From JBPOJN01 sp052033505 (GTDB lineage Bacteria > UBA10199 > JACPAL01 > GCA-016699445), in the NCBI GenBank assembly GCA_052033505.1, contig JBPOJN010000005.1, positions 1 through 46,945 of the forward strand: a DNA stretch of 46,945 nt. The letters are read 5' to 3'. Under the pieces are notes generated by a model. The model had not been told where the DNA came from. It saw nothing but the letters and a program-made list of their open reading frames with translations, and did no database searches. Made by a program: the position numbers and the translations under genes. Positions 8,067 through 16,720 of the stretch are shown piece after piece. Positions within the stretch are counted from its first letter, which is position 1. Each line of letters opens with the position of its first letter.

Positions 8067-8126
8067 CCCCTCTCTTTCCTCATTATTTTACGGACAATCT
8101 AAGCAATTTTTCTTAAACAGGACAAA

Positions 8127-8558
8127 ATGGATCTCAAGACCGGAAGCTTACGAAAAGCGATCGAATCCTTGCAGCGTTCCGTTCAAGTTATTTCTTCGAA
8201 AAGGCAAATGAGTGCTTTTAGCGAGGAGGCGGCAGAGACTGTTCGTTCGGGAGTCATTCAAAACTTCGAGGTGGCATACGAACAGTGTTGGAAGATGATG
8301 AAGCGTTGGTTGGAAAGCAATGTGGGAGCGGTTGAGGTTGACGGTGTGACGCGTCAGGAGCTTTTTCGAATGGCTGCCGAACATCGGCTGATCAACGACG
8401 TGCCTCTCTGGATGAGTTTTCATAAAGCCCGTAATGAAACATCGCATACCTATGATGGAGAGGTCGCGGCAGAGGTCATGGAGACGGCGGTTCGTTTTTT
8501 ACCGCAGGCTAAAATGTTTTTGAAAATTCTCGAAAAAGGGAACGGAGAAAAACCGTGA
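8127..8558 (+). CDS. hepT: HepT-like HEPN toxin / nucleotidyltransferase substrate-binding protein (HI0074 family)
   Basis: This 143-residue all-helical protein is a HEPN-family member of the HI0074/HepT type. It carries the RX4HXY motif: R102, H107 and Y109 in RNETSHTY. In characterised HepT-MntA systems the R and H form the RNase site and the tyrosine is the target of AMP transfer by the partner. Other family stretches are FEVAYEQCWKMMKRWL and LWMSFHKARN. The ATG at 8127 has AGGA five to six bases upstream. Its TGA overlaps the GTG of the next gene, so toxin and antitoxin are translationally coupled. Expected role: RNase toxin controlled by MntA. Toxicity here is inferred from the family. 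Confidence 0.88.
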   Translation: MDLKTGSLRKAIESLQRSVQVISSKRQMSAFSEEAAETVRSGVIQNFEVAYEQCWKMMKRWLESNVGAVEVDGVTRQELFRMAAEHRLINDVPLWMSFHKARNETSHTYDGEVAAEVMETAVRFLPQAKMFLKILEKGNGEKP

Positions 8559-8863
8559 TCGATCTTCAGTCCCAATGGCTGGAGCTCATAAGGTCCATCC
8601 TCAGAACTCATGTGCCGGATGCAGAAGTCCGGGCCTTCGGTTCTCGCGTCACGGGTAAGCCTAAGTCTTATTCCGACCTCGATCTTGCTATCGTCGGCGC
8701 CCATAAACTCAGCCTCCAAACTTTGGGCGATCTTAGACAAGCCTTTCAAGAATCAGATCTCCCGATTCGCGTGGACGTTGTGGATTGGCATGGGATCAGC
8801 GAGGAATTTCGGGAAGTGATCGGGAAAAAAAATGAGATGGTTCAAGAGGGTAAAAATTCCTAA
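8555..8863 (+). CDS. mntA: MntA-like minimal nucleotidyltransferase antitoxin
   Basis: A 102-residue minimal nucleotidyltransferase. The DNA polymerase beta-type motif GSX10DXD is exact: G29-S30, ten residues, D41 and D43 (SDLDLAI). A third acidic position is probably in IRVDVVDW. In the HepT-MntA system this enzyme adds AMP to the HEPN toxin and neutralises it. Translation starts at GTG 8555, within a four-base GTGA overlap with the hepT stop. Its TAA (8861-8863) overlaps the stop of the convergent ribonuclease E/G gene, leaving no room for a terminator between them. Confidence 0.9.
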   Translation: MIDLQSQWLELIRSILRTHVPDAEVRAFGSRVTGKPKSYSDLDLAIVGAHKLSLQTLGDLRQAFQESDLPIRVDVVDWHGISEEFREVIGKKNEMVQEGKNS

Positions 8864-10392
8864 GCAGGGCTATTCGTCTCGACCAAATCAAACTGCTCCA
8901 AGTGATAATCGTCGCGCGCTTTGACGACGGCTTTTTTGCCCGAACGTTTTTCCCAATCCTCGAGTCCCGGACGTTCTTCTTCCATCAGCATTTCGGCGAC
9001 CGAAGGATGCACGTGGATGCGGACGGTTTCGCTGCGGAAATCCGAGAGATTGCGTTTGAGTTCGCGGAAGACTTCGTGGCAGACCGTCGCGCGGCTCTTC
9101 ACGTAGCCGCGGCCTTCGCAGTAAGAGCAGGTCTCGCAGAGCAGGCGCGAGAGACTCTCCCGCGTGCGCTTGCGCGTCATTTCGACGAGGCCCAAATCCG
9201 TGATCTTTGTGATCGTGGTCTTCGAGCGGTCCGTGCGCAGGGCTTCTTTTAAGGCTTGATAGACCTTTTCGCGGTTGGCCGGCCGCTCCATGTCGATGAA
9301 ATCGAGGATAATGATGCCGCCTAAGTCCCGCAGTCGCAGCTGGTAGGCGATTTCTTTAACGGCTTCGAGGTTGGTCTTCAGGATCGTGTCTTCGAGATTG
9401 CGTTTGCCGACGAATTTGCCGGTGTTGACGTCGATCGCGATCAAGGCTTCGGTCTCTTCGATGATGATGTAACCGCCGGATTTGAGCCAAACTTTCTTGC
9501 CCAACGCGCGCGAGATCTCGACTTCGATGCCGTACGCGTCGAAGATGGGTTCCTGTCCGTCATAATACTGCACGAAGTTTCCGGCGCGCGGTAAAAAAGT
9601 CTCGATGAATTGCTGCACGCGTTCCATTTCTTCCTTCGAGTCGATCAAGATGCGGTCGATGTCGGGGGTGAACAGGTCACGTACGGCGCGGTGGACCACG
9701 GAAATGTCCCGATGCAGCAGGGCCGGGGCCTTCATTTCGTTCTTTTTCTTCTCGATATCCTGCCAGAGCTTGGTCAGATATTCGATGTCTTGCTTCAAAT
9801 CGCGTAAAGTCGCGCCCTCGCTCATCGTGCGCGCGATCAGGCCTCCGCCGTTTTCCGGACGCAGCTTGTCGAGCAAACCTTTGAGGCGCGCGCGTTCTCC
9901 GTCGTCGGGGATACGCCGCGAGACGCCGATGTGATTGACCGTCGGCATGTAGACCACGAAACGGCCCGGCAAACTCACGTGAGAGGTCAAGCGGGCGCCC
10001 TTCGTGCCGATGGGTTCGCGCGCGATCTGCACCACGACGTCCTGGCCTTCCCGTACGAGGTCTTGGATTTGGGGAAGTTGGCGGCCACCGGGGCGACGTT
10101 CTGGGCGCATGCGCTCGCCTTGAGGCGCGTCTTCTTCGCCCGCCATCATTTCTTCGAGAGCTAATTCCGGAGCGATATCGGAGACATAGAGAAAAGCCGT
10201 CCGCTCGAGACCGATCTCCGCGAAGGCCGCCTGCATGCCCGGAAGCACGCGCACGATGCGGCCTTTATAGACGTTGCCCACCAGTCCGGCGTCTTGGACG
10301 CCTTCGACGATGAGTTCCGAAATCTGTCCCGCTTCGAGACGCGCGATGCGGGTTTCGGTCGGAGCGACGTTGACGATCAGTTCATTCGACAT
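8860..10392 (-). CDS. rng: Ribonuclease E/G family endoribonuclease
   Basis: At 510 residues this matches RNase G rather than full-length RNase E. It would process 16S rRNA 5' ends and start mRNA decay. An S1 domain occupies about residues 36-125 (VGNVYKGRIVRVLPGMQAAF), with a charged, proline-rich insertion around 82-108. The catalytic acidic residues are D321 in IAIDVNTGK and D364 in IIILDFIDM. The zinc-link region has C419, C422 and C425 (CETCSYCEGRGY). The 3' end overlaps the antitoxin gene by four bases on the opposite strand. The gene is divergent from hppA across a 150-base gap that contains a 6-base inverted repeat, TGCTGG/CCAGCA (10405-10428). Confidence 0.95.
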   Translation of the reverse strand: MSNELIVNVAPTETRIARLEAGQISELIVEGVQDAGLVGNVYKGRIVRVLPGMQAAFAEIGLERTAFLYVSDIAPELALEEMMAGEEDAPQGERMRPERRPGGRQLPQIQDLVREGQDVVVQIAREPIGTKGARLTSHVSLPGRFVVYMPTVNHIGVSRRIPDDGERARLKGLLDKLRPENGGGLIARTMSEGATLRDLKQDIEYLTKLWQDIEKKKNEMKAPALLHRDISVVHRAVRDLFTPDIDRILIDSKEEMERVQQFIETFLPRAGNFVQYYDGQEPIFDAYGIEVEISRALGKKVWLKSGGYIIIEETEALIAIDVNTGKFVGKRNLEDTILKTNLEAVKEIAYQLRLRDLGGIIILDFIDMERPANREKVYQALKEALRTDRSKTTITKITDLGLVEMTRKRTRESLSRLLCETCSYCEGRGYVKSRATVCHEVFRELKRNLSDFRSETVRIHVHPSVAEMLMEEERPGLEDWEKRSGKKAVVKARDDYHLEQFDLVETNSPA

Positions 10393-10458
10393 GGCGGTGC
10401 ACTATGCTGGTTCGTTCCCATGCCAGCAATAAGAAACTGAAACAGCGGTCTAAAATCT

Positions 10459-10487
10459 TTGACAAGGTAGGGGTCGATGACTATGAA
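10459..10487 (+). promoter_or_regulatory. Sigma-70-type promoter for the pyrophosphatase gene
   Basis: A perfect -35, TTGACA (10459-10464), is followed after 17 bases by TATGAA (10482-10487), four of six matches to the -10 consensus. Transcription would begin near 10494, leaving a leader of about 50 bases before the ATG at 10543, which has AAGGAG 8 bases upstream. Position, spacing and sequence agree well. Confidence 0.6.
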
Positions 10488-10542
10488 GAGCGCGCATTTT
10501 TATCATTATTTCCGATTTTCGCACTAACTAAGGAGCATTTTT

Positions 10543-12930
10543 ATGATCAAACGGACGATCTCTCTCATTATCGGCGCATTGGCAGCCGTTTTCGCGCCGG
10601 TCGCGGCCTTCGCCAGCGAAGCCGAATTGGTTCTGCCGAACCTGGCCCAAGGAACCTTTCTCGGCACCGACGGCCATACGCTTCTGGCGGGCGGTTTGAT
10701 CGTCTGCGCGCTGGGGCTGATCTTCGGAATCGTGATCTACGCCCAGGTCCGCAGCCTCCCGGTACACTCTTCGATGAAAGAGATCTCCGAGCTCATCTAT
10801 GAGACCTGTAAAACTTACCTGATTACACAAGGTAAGTTCATTCTGATCCTCGAAGTCTTTATCGGCATCATTATTTGGATCTACTTCTCCACCCTGCGTC
10901 ACTTCGCGACCGATAAGGTCTTGATGATCTTGTTATTCAGCTTAATCGGCATCGCGGGCAGCTACGGCGTCGCTTGGTTCGGTATCCGGATCAATACGCT
11001 CGCTAACTCCCGCGTCGCGTTCGCGAGCTTGAAGGGCAAGGCCTTTCCCGTGTGTTCGATCCCGCTTCGCGCCGGCATGAGCATCGGCATGTTGCTGATC
11101 AGTACGGAGTTGGTCTTGATGTTGATCATCTTGCTTTTCATCCCGGCCGACTACGCGGGACCCTGCTTCATCGGCTTCGCGATTGGTGAATCGCTCGGCG
11201 CTTCCGTGCTTCGCATCGCGGGCGGTATCTTCACGAAGATCGCCGACATCGGTTCCGACCTCATGAAGATCGTGTTCAATATCAAAGAAGACGATGCGCG
11301 TAACCCCGGCGTTATCGCGGATTGCACTGGTGACAACGCCGGCGACTCTGTCGGTCCCACGGCGGACGGTTTCGAGACCTACGGCGTGACGGGCGTGGCG
11401 TTGATTACGTTTATCTTATTAGCTGTTTCCGACCCGTTGACGCAGATCCAGCTCTTAGTTTGGATCTTTGTCATGCGCATCACGATGATCTTGGCCTCCG
11501 GCATTTCTTACCTCATCAATGAGGCGATCGCGAAGGCCCGTTATGGCTCCGCGGACAAGATGAATTTCGAGACGCCCCTGACCGTCTTGGTCTGGCTGAC
11601 CTCAATCGTCTCGGTCGCGACGACCTATGTTGTTTCCTATCTCTTGGTCCCGAATCTCGGCGACGGTACGCTCTGGTGGAAGCTTTCGACCATCATCACC
11701 TGCGGTACGATCGCGGGCGCTTTGATCCCTGAGATGATCAAGATCTTTACCTCGACCGAATCCAAGCACGTGCGTGAAGTCGTCGCGGCCTCCCGCGAAG
11801 GCGGAGCGTCTTTGAACGTCCTCGCGGGATTCATCGCGGGTAACTTCAGCGCTTACTGGATGGGTATCGTGATCGTCGTTCTCATGGGTATCGCGTACGG
11901 CGTCAGCCTCTTGGGATTGGGTAGTCTCATGATCGCTCCGGCGGTCTTTGCTTTCGGTCTCGTCGCCTTCGGTTTCTTAGGCATGGGCCCGGTTACGATC
12001 GCGGTCGACAGTTATGGTCCGGTCACGGACAATGCACAGTCGGTCTATGAGCTCTCCATGATCGAAACCCTGCCCGGCATCAAAGAAGAGATTAAAAAAG
12101 ACTTCGGCTTCGACGCGAAATTCGAAAAGGCCAAAGACCTTCTCGAAGAGAACGACGGCGCCGGCAATACGTTTAAAGCGACCGCAAAACCCGTGCTCAT
12201 CGGTACGGCCGTCGTCGGTGCCACGACGATGATTTTCTCGATCATCGTGCTTTTGACCAAGGGTCTTACCATGGGCATCGAGAATTTCTCGCTGCTTCAT
12301 CCTCCGTTCTTGTTAGGTCTCATCACCGGTGGAGCTGTGATCTATTGGTTCACCGGAGCCGCGACCCAGGCTGTGGCCACGGGCGCTTACCGCGCGGTGG
12401 AATTTATCAAGGCCAACATCAAGCTCGACAGTAGCGTCAAGAAGGCCTCGACCGAAGACAGTAAGAAGGTCGTCGCGATCTGCACCCAGTACGCGCAGAA
12501 GGGTATGTTCAATATCTTCCTGACGGTCTTTTTCAGTACGCTCGCTTTCGCCTGCTTGGATCCTTATTTCTTCGTGGGTTACTTAATCTCGATTGCGCTT
12601 TTCGGCCTGTACCAAGCCATCTTCATGGCGAACGCCGGCGGCGCTTGGGACAATGCGAAGAAGATCGTCGAAGTGGAATTGAAGGAAAAAGGCACGCCGT
12701 TGCATGCGGCCTGCGTGGTCGGTGACACCGTCGGCGATCCGTTCAAAGATACGTCGTCGGTTGCGTTGAACCCCGTCATTAAGTTCACGACACTCTTCGG
12801 TCTCTTGGCTGTTGAAATGGCGATCGAGCTCAGCCGTCAGACGTCTGCGATTTTGGCAGGTGTGTTCTTCGTGGCTTCGACCGTGTTCGTGCTGCGGTCG
12901 TTCTATGGAATGAGAATTAAATCGGAGTAG
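10543..12930 (+). CDS. hppA: Membrane-bound ion-pumping pyrophosphatase
   Basis: A 795-residue inner-membrane pump that couples pyrophosphate hydrolysis to proton (or sodium) export. Pyrophosphate-binding motifs are clear: DIGSDL (236-240), EDDARNP (249-255), DCTGDNAGD (260-268) and, near the C-terminus, DTVGDPFKDTSSVALNP. The family signature YGPVTDNA is at 491-498. The position that separates subclasses, GNTFKA (541-546), has lysine (K545) where potassium-dependent enzymes have alanine, so a potassium-independent, probably proton-pumping enzyme is predicted. It differs from the textbook form by GPTADGFETYG after the DNAGD motif and by a longer loop (about 505-540). The N-terminus is hydrophobic and may be the first membrane helix. 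It is probably a single-gene unit with its own promoter and downstream hairpin. Confidence 0.95.
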   Translation: MIKRTISLIIGALAAVFAPVAAFASEAELVLPNLAQGTFLGTDGHTLLAGGLIVCALGLIFGIVIYAQVRSLPVHSSMKEISELIYETCKTYLITQGKFILILEVFIGIIIWIYFSTLRHFATDKVLMILLFSLIGIAGSYGVAWFGIRINTLANSRVAFASLKGKAFPVCSIPLRAGMSIGMLLISTELVLMLIILLFIPADYAGPCFIGFAIGESLGASVLRIAGGIFTKIADIGSDLMKIVFNIKEDDARNPGVIADCTGDNAGDSVGPTADGFETYGVTGVALITFILLAVSDPLTQIQLLVWIFVMRITMILASGISYLINEAIAKARYGSADKMNFETPLTVLVWLTSIVSVATTYVVSYLLVPNLGDGTLWWKLSTIITCGTIAGALIPEMIKIFTSTESKHVREVVAASREGGASLNVLAGFIAGNFSAYWMGIVIVVLMGIAYGVSLLGLGSLMIAPAVFAFGLVAFGFLGMGPVTIAVDSYGPVTDNAQSVYELSMIETLPGIKEEIKKDFGFDAKFEKAKDLLEENDGAGNTFKATAKPVLIGTAVVGATTMIFSIIVLLTKGLTMGIENFSLLHPPFLLGLITGGAVIYWFTGAATQAVATGAYRAVEFIKANIKLDSSVKKASTEDSKKVVAICTQYAQKGMFNIFLTVFFSTLAFACLDPYFFVGYLISIALFGLYQAIFMANAGGAWDNAKKIVEVELKEKGTPLHAACVVGDTVGDPFKDTSSVALNPVIKFTTLFGLLAVEMAIELSRQTSAILAGVFFVASTVFVLRSFYGMRIKSE

Positions 12931-12951
12931 TGTTTTTTAAGAGACTGTAAG

Positions 12952-12998
12952 CTCGGAGACCCTCCCGTGGCACAATTGCCGCGGGAGGGCGCACCGAG
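12952..12998 (+). terminator. Strong hairpin after hppA, without a T-run
   Basis: Arms CCCTCCCGTGGCA (12960-12972) and its partner (12977-12989) form a 13-pair stem with one G·U and a CAAT loop. An outer CTCGG/CCGAG pair (12952-12956 with 12994-12998) extends it across a small internal loop. It starts about 20 bases after the hppA stop. No run of T follows, so it may act as an mRNA-stabilising 3' structure or a non-canonical terminator. The rest of the gap up to 13189 is AT-rich and holds a weak 6-base inverted repeat (ATTGAC/GTCAAT near 13100) but no gene I can support. Confidence 0.55.
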
Positions 12999-13189
12999 TC
13001 CCTAAGGAGATTAGGATAAGTAGAAGTAGTTAGAGCAAGTTTAGTGCCATCCCGCGACAGTCTTTACCCGTCAGTAATCATCTGAAATTAAAAGGTTTTC
13101 CCGAGACGAAATTGACGCAAGAAGTCAATCTGAGGCTTTATTTTTCATTTTGATAATGAGATTTGAGTCTAAAAATACCCAATTTGAGA

Positions 13190-13537
13190 TTAGCGTCGCT
13201 TAAAGAAAAAGTAAGCCGCAGACCCCATCGCGCCTAAGGTGATGCTGAGAATTGGAAGACAGGAAAATTTTCCAAACCATCTTTTAATGGGGTTCTTTTG
13301 ATTTGCTAAATACGACTCATACGTCAAGCAAGTACCCTGGTGCGGTTGTGCGGGAGAGCTTGCCGCGAGGTCGTCCGAACGCAGACCTTGGGGCTGGAGA
13401 GATTGGTTAGAGGAAGGGGATTTTGAAGAAGCGCCGTCAGGCGTATTTTGGGATGCGAATCCTGAGGAAGATAGGGATAAGAAGATGGCTATCGTCGTCG
13501 CGTATTTCAGGGAACACCTTATTTTTGGCTCTTTCAT
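13190..13537 (-). CDS. Small envelope protein with signal peptide and C-terminal anchor
   Basis: This 115-residue protein has an N-terminal signal sequence (TTIAIFLSLSSSGFAS, about 14-29), a low-complexity serine/glutamine/proline-rich middle, and a C-terminal hydrophobic segment ending FFFKRR. No known family is recognised. The tail from about residue 82 (NPIKRWFGKFS...PILS...AYFFFKRR) closely resembles the tail of the protein encoded just upstream (NIFKNWFQRFS...QILG...AFFLVRRR). The gene begins 6 bases after that gene's stop. It may therefore be a degenerate or trimmed tandem copy that keeps only the signal and anchor. It would be anchored in the inner membrane with its middle in the periplasm. 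Confidence 0.6.
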   Translation of the reverse strand: MKEPKIRCSLKYATTIAIFLSLSSSGFASQNTPDGASSKSPSSNQSLQPQGLRSDDLAASSPAQPHQGTCLTYESYLANQKNPIKRWFGKFSCLPILSITLGAMGSAAYFFFKRR

Positions 13538-13543
13538 TGAGCG

Positions 13544-14455
13544 TTAGCGTCTTCGAACCAAGAAGAAGGCCATCGCGCTCAGCGCCAGGGCGGCGCCTAA
13601 AATTTGCACCCACGAAAAACGCTGAAACCAATTCTTAAAAATATTTCCTTCATCCCTGGTGGTTCCGGTGTACTGCGATGGAACCCAACCGACCCGAAGC
13701 TCCGGTACTTCTTGCCCCAGATTCGGCACATGATCTTCGAGAGTCAGTAGCCAATAACGTTTGGTCGCGAACAGTTTGCCGGATGCGGGGCGGATCGGTC
13801 CGACCTTGGACTGCGAGAGCCGGTGAAAAATGCCCGAATAGAGCAGGTGTTTATTCGTGCCTTGTGCGTCGTCCGCCGCGAAAAGTTCACCGTACAGCGA
13901 GCCGTTTCCCATCGATGGAGGCGATAAGACTTCGATGCGTTCGACGGGAAGTTCTTCGCCGAGATCAAAAACGTAGGTTCGGGGAGCGTTGGAAGACAGT
14001 GATCCAGGGGTCAGTTTCCATTGCATGAAGTAAGGCGCTCCAAAGGCCACATATTCGGCCTGTAACTTTGTAAGCGTGACGTTGCCGGGATTTTTTTCGA
14101 TCTTCAGTCCCAAGTAAGGAGCGCTCGGCAAGGGAAGTTTGACGTATCTTTTGTTCGGTTGAAGCTCAGCTTGTAGGGCGAGCGGACTCCAAGACTTCAA
14201 GTCGAAACTCTGAGAGACGCTGACCGTGATGTTTTGGGTGAGATCGGACCAGGTAAAGTCGAGGGAAGTGAGGGGGCCTGGAATTTCCTTGATTGGCAGC
14301 ACATAATCGAAAGAACCTTCCGCTTTCGGGAGGGATTCCATTTTGAAATCGTAAATTCCGTCCATCATAGGATTTCTTTCGTTCGAAAAACCCGGTGACG
14401 ATACTAAGAAGGCCGCGGTAAAGACAAGAAACGGAATTTTAAACCCAAGATTCAT
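13544..14455 (-). CDS. DUF3999-like membrane-anchored envelope protein
   Basis: This 303-residue protein has a signal peptide (FLVFTAAFLVSSPGFS), a long periplasmic beta-rich region and a C-terminal membrane helix ending FFLVRRR. The middle has features of DUF3999 as I recall it: YVFDLGEELPVERIEVLSP, then a phrase like RYWLLTLEDH and LRVGWVPSQY near the anchor. It is shorter than usual for that family. The start at 14455 is supported by AAAGGAG 7 bases upstream and a four-base ATGA overlap with the DedA gene; the longer opening up to 14602 lies inside dedA. The function of DUF3999 proteins is unknown; coupling to a DedA gene suggests envelope work. Confidence 0.7.
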   Translation of the reverse strand: MNLGFKIPFLVFTAAFLVSSPGFSNERNPMMDGIYDFKMESLPKAEGSFDYVLPIKEIPGPLTSLDFTWSDLTQNITVSVSQSFDLKSWSPLALQAELQPNKRYVKLPLPSAPYLGLKIEKNPGNVTLTKLQAEYVAFGAPYFMQWKLTPGSLSSNAPRTYVFDLGEELPVERIEVLSPPSMGNGSLYGELFAADDAQGTNKHLLYSGIFHRLSQSKVGPIRPASGKLFATKRYWLLTLEDHVPNLGQEVPELRVGWVPSQYTGTTRDEGNIFKNWFQRFSWVQILGAALALSAMAFFLVRRR

Positions 14456-15090
14456 ACGCTTTCTCCTTTTCTGCGAAAAGATCTCAGAACCAAGGGCAAC
14501 AAAGACAGTATAACGATGCCTAAGACGAATACCTCGAAATTCGATTTCACCCAAGGAATGTTTCCCAGGAAATATCCTGCTCCCAAAAGGGAATAAATCC
14601 AAAGAAAAGCCCCTGAGATATTGAATCCGGAGAAGCGTGAGTAGCGCATCTTGCCGATTCCGGCGACGAACGGCGCGAACGTACGGATGATGGGGACGAA
14701 ACGCGCGAGCAGTATCGTTTTTCCCCCGTGACGTTCGTAAAAAGCCTGTGCTGCTTCTAAGTGTTTCTGATTAAGCCAACGGCTCGTCATGCTTCGGAAA
14801 ACTTTAGGCCCCACACGCCGGCCGATCGCGTAGTTTACGCTGTCTCCCAGGATCGCGGCCGTAAGCAGCGTCACGGATAACGGCCAAAATTTCAGGGCCG
14901 CGCTTTGTGTCGCCGTCAGCGCCCCCAGTGCGAACAAAAGCGAATCGCCCGGGAGGAACGGCATGACGACGAGTCCCGTCTCGCAAAAAACGACGAGGAA
15001 CAGAATGAAGTAAATCCAAACTCCGAAATGAGCGATCCACGTGTTGAGATGAATGTCGAGATGAAGAAGTATATCCAGCAGAGCGTCCAT
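14452..15090 (-). CDS. DedA-family (SNARE-associated) membrane protein
   Basis: A 212-residue polytopic inner-membrane protein of the DedA family, members of which support lipid carrier (undecaprenyl phosphate) recycling and membrane homeostasis. Family features are FCETGLVVMPFLPGDSLLFALG (residues about 35-56), GDSVNYAIGRRVG, HGGKTILLARFVPIIRTFAPFVAGIGKMRY and a final hydrophobic segment. The ATG at 15090 has no strong Shine-Dalgarno sequence. The stop overlaps the start of the DUF3999-like gene by four bases. It is divergent from the deoxyhypusine-synthase-like gene. Confidence 0.92.
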   Translation of the reverse strand: MDALLDILLHLDIHLNTWIAHFGVWIYFILFLVVFCETGLVVMPFLPGDSLLFALGALTATQSAALKFWPLSVTLLTAAILGDSVNYAIGRRVGPKVFRSMTSRWLNQKHLEAAQAFYERHGGKTILLARFVPIIRTFAPFVAGIGKMRYSRFSGFNISGAFLWIYSLLGAGYFLGNIPWVKSNFEVFVLGIVILSLLPLVLRSFRRKGESV

Positions 15091-15136
15091 TCGGAATTTT
15101 CTATCGTCTTTGGCTTTCGTTTAGCGAGGGTTTTCA

Positions 15137-15165
15137 TTGCAATGCAAAAAAAGAAATGATCTAAT
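15137..15165 (+). promoter_or_regulatory. Candidate promoter with palindromic -35 for the DHS-like gene
   Basis: TTGCAA (15137-15142) and TCTAAT (15160-15165, five of six to consensus) are separated by 17 bases. The -35 is part of an 11-base palindrome TTGCA-A-TGCAA (15137-15147) that could be an operator. The start codon at 15205 follows with GGAGG 7 bases upstream. Confidence 0.4.
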
Positions 15166-15204
15166 TTGAAAACTTTTTTCCCAAAAAAATCCGGAGGCTT
15201 TCGC

Positions 15205-16344
15205 ATGACGCAAGCCGCGTCTTCTAAAAAGAACGACCAAAAAAATAGCGAAGTTTCCGACGTCTATAAGATCGAAGTTACCGATCCGGTTAAAAAGAAG
15301 GAAAAAAAAGCCCTGCTCTCTCGCCCCGTTGCTGCCGTTGATCTTGAAAAGACGGAAACCATCGCCGATTTGGTCGAATCTTTCAAAGGCATGTCCATCC
15401 AAGCCCGTCGGATCGGTCAGTGCGCCGAAGTGCTGGACGGCATGATGACCGATCGCGACCGCCCGACTGTCTATTTGGGCCTCGCGGGACCGTTGGTCGC
15501 CGCGGGTTTGCGCAAGACCATCCGCGACATGATCGCATACGGCATGGTGGACGTTATCGTCTCCACCGGCGCGATTATTTACCAAGATTTTTTGCACTCG
15601 CGCGGCAGCGGACATTTCCGCGGCACGCCGGAGGCCGACGACGTGAAGTTGCGCGACCTCTACATCGACCGTATTTACGATACCTATCTCGACGAAGAGA
15701 AAATTTGGGAGATCGACTGCTGGCTCGGCCGTTTCGCCGATACGTTGGAGCCCGGCTCTTACTCTTCGCGCGCTTTCTTGGAAAAATTGGGTCAGACGAT
15801 CACCGACGAAAATTCGATTTTAGGAACGGCGGTTAAAAAAGGCATCCCCGTCTTTGCGCCCGCCATCAACGATTCGTCGATCGGCATTGGTTTGACGGAG
15901 CATTACCATCGCTGCGTTCGTGACGGTCGCCGTGGCGTCGAGATTAGCTCCATCCGCGACAACTACGAAATCACCCAGACCGTCGTGAAGTCCAAGTGCA
16001 CGTCCGCGATCTACATCGCTGGCGGCGTGCCGAAAAACTACATCAACGACTCGGTCGTCATGGGCTACATCTTCGGCCAGGACACGGGCGGTCACCGTTA
16101 CGCCCTGCAAATGACGACGGACGTTCCGCACTGGGGCGGACTCTCGGGAAGCACGCTGGAGGAAGCCACGTCCTGGGGCAAGATCGGCAAGGAAGCGAAG
16201 AAAGCCATGGCCTTCGTCGAGCCTTCGGTCGCTCTTCCGCTTTTGGTCGGATACTCGTTGCAAAAGAAACTCGCCAAGAATCGCAAGCCTCTCCAATTTT
16301 CGTGGGATCACGATATCCTGACGTCGCTGAAGACGACGGCTTAA
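15205..16344 (+). CDS. Deoxyhypusine synthase-like enzyme (probable polyamine biosynthesis)
   Basis: This 379-residue enzyme belongs to the NAD-dependent deoxyhypusine synthase family. The catalytic lysine is K326 in EEATSWGKIG, matching the SWGK motif of characterised enzymes, and a glycine-rich IAGGVPKNYI sits before it. STGAIIYQDF (120-129) and PVFAPAINDSSIG (215-227) are other conserved blocks. Bacteria lack eIF5A, so bacterial members are thought to make homospermidine or a related polyamine rather than modify protein. The N-terminal 45 residues are charged and lysine-rich. I chose ATG 15205 because of the GGAGG upstream; a TTG at 15166 is open but lies in the leader. Its stop is 7 bases from the stop of the convergent second nuoA gene. 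Confidence 0.9.
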   Translation: MTQAASSKKNDQKNSEVSDVYKIEVTDPVKKKEKKALLSRPVAAVDLEKTETIADLVESFKGMSIQARRIGQCAEVLDGMMTDRDRPTVYLGLAGPLVAAGLRKTIRDMIAYGMVDVIVSTGAIIYQDFLHSRGSGHFRGTPEADDVKLRDLYIDRIYDTYLDEEKIWEIDCWLGRFADTLEPGSYSSRAFLEKLGQTITDENSILGTAVKKGIPVFAPAINDSSIGIGLTEHYHRCVRDGRRGVEISSIRDNYEITQTVVKSKCTSAIYIAGGVPKNYINDSVVMGYIFGQDTGGHRYALQMTTDVPHWGGLSGSTLEEATSWGKIGKEAKKAMAFVEPSVALPLLVGYSLQKKLAKNRKPLQFSWDHDILTSLKTTA

Positions 16345-16351
16345 GAGAGGC

Positions 16352-16716
<365 letters not shown>

Positions 16717-16720
<4 letters not shown>

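Noticed and set aside
10404..10802. Plus-strand 132-codon frame at the start of hppA
   Set aside because: It overlaps the hppA promoter and N-terminal codons in another frame and shows no protein features.
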